NCBI RefSeq assembly: GCF_001015055.1
Contig: NZ_BBWZ01000006.1
Span: 124,001-188,000, forward strand
Source of the DNA: Aneurinibacillus tyrosinisolvens
GTDB lineage: Bacteria; Bacillota; Bacilli; Aneurinibacillales; Aneurinibacillaceae
DNA: 64,000 nt
Direction: 5' to 3'
The notes beneath the pieces were generated by a model that saw only the letters and a list, made by a program, of their open reading frames with translations, ran no database searches and was not told where the DNA came from. The first letter of the stretch is position 1, and each line of letters begins with the position of its first letter. Positions 63,923 through 64,000 of the stretch are shown here, piece after piece. Position numbers and translations under genes: made by a program.

Positions 63923-64000
63923 CCCAAATTGATATAGTGATTTAGCGTTGCAATGATACAAAACCGCTAACCGATGTTGAATTTCCACAAGCTACTATGT

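Noticed and set aside
1..64000. CRISPR array, prophage or full insertion sequence
   Set aside because: No regularly spaced repeats, phage structural genes, integrase or transposase were seen.
63923..64000. End of a minus-strand gene entering from the right edge
   Set aside because: The terminator at 63894 suggests one, but the remaining 78 bases give only an 18-codon frame that I cannot identify.

Overview
The window looks like chromosomal DNA of a low-to-mid GC, spore-forming type Firmicute of the Bacillaceae/Bacillales group. Evidence: strong AGGAGG-like ribosome sites with ATG/GTG/TTG starts, TTGACA-N17 promoters, a CcpA-type cre box, many T-tailed intrinsic terminators, PHA-inclusion (phasin-like) genes and very small Bacillus-style proteins. 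The genus cannot be fixed from sequence alone. No searches were run; product names come from motif and length recognition.

Layout. 1-12.3 kb is a worn patchwork: an EamA exporter, a frameshifted PHB depolymerase, an SGNH hydrolase, a phasin remnant, small unknown proteins, a GH32 remnant, an alpha/beta hydrolase, an MBL hydrolase, a sugar-binding-protein remnant touching a tRNA-Lys(CUU), a holin-like mini-toxin, an HTH protein and an intact phasin-like gene. 12.4-20.9 kb is an amide/acyl-amino-acid scavenging locus: symporter, DUF3311, M20 amidohydrolase, divergent regulator, YtcJ-type amidohydrolase, C45 acyltransferase and a broken amidase. 21.2-26.3 kb holds a sigma-54 activator divergent from a lactonase-alcohol dehydrogenase-aldehyde dehydrogenase operon that resembles the gamma-butyrolactone (blc/att) pathway. 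26.5-38.7 kb is a C5-dicarboxylate (itaconate/mesaconate/citramalate) locus: MaoC hydratase, acyl-CoA dehydrogenase, CaiB CoA-transferase, CitE lyase, GntR regulator, TRAP transporter, MmgE/PrpD, two-subunit class I fumarase-type hydratase and a DASS transporter. 39-43.6 kb has gene debris (HD hydrolase, a second lactonase, an alcohol dehydrogenase tail), a permease, a small unknown gene behind three operator-like boxes, and an MFS transporter. 44.1-61.9 kb is a large one-direction catabolic locus: UlaG-like hydrolase, nagB, nagA, SDR, M20 deacylase, RidA, ABC permeases, DSD1-like PLP enzyme, DUF4432, ceramidase-like protein, binding protein, RraA-like protein, ROK regulator, esterase, aldo/keto reductase and tagaturonate reductase. 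61.9-64 kb has a NUDIX protein, then duplicated debris and a second phasin-like copy.

Two near-identical, same-orientation phasin-gene repeats (about 11.42-12.23 and 63.15-63.85 kb) enclose all the large catabolic operons, so the 51 kb between them could behave as one excisable or amplifiable block.

Six otherwise intact genes each carry one frameshift, and a decayed amidase carries another of the same kind. Each is explained by one base lost or gained in a short homopolymer, so uncorrected sequencing error is as likely as real decay; the larger internal deletions (amidase, GH32, bioF, HD hydrolase, phasin remnants) look like true pseudogenes.
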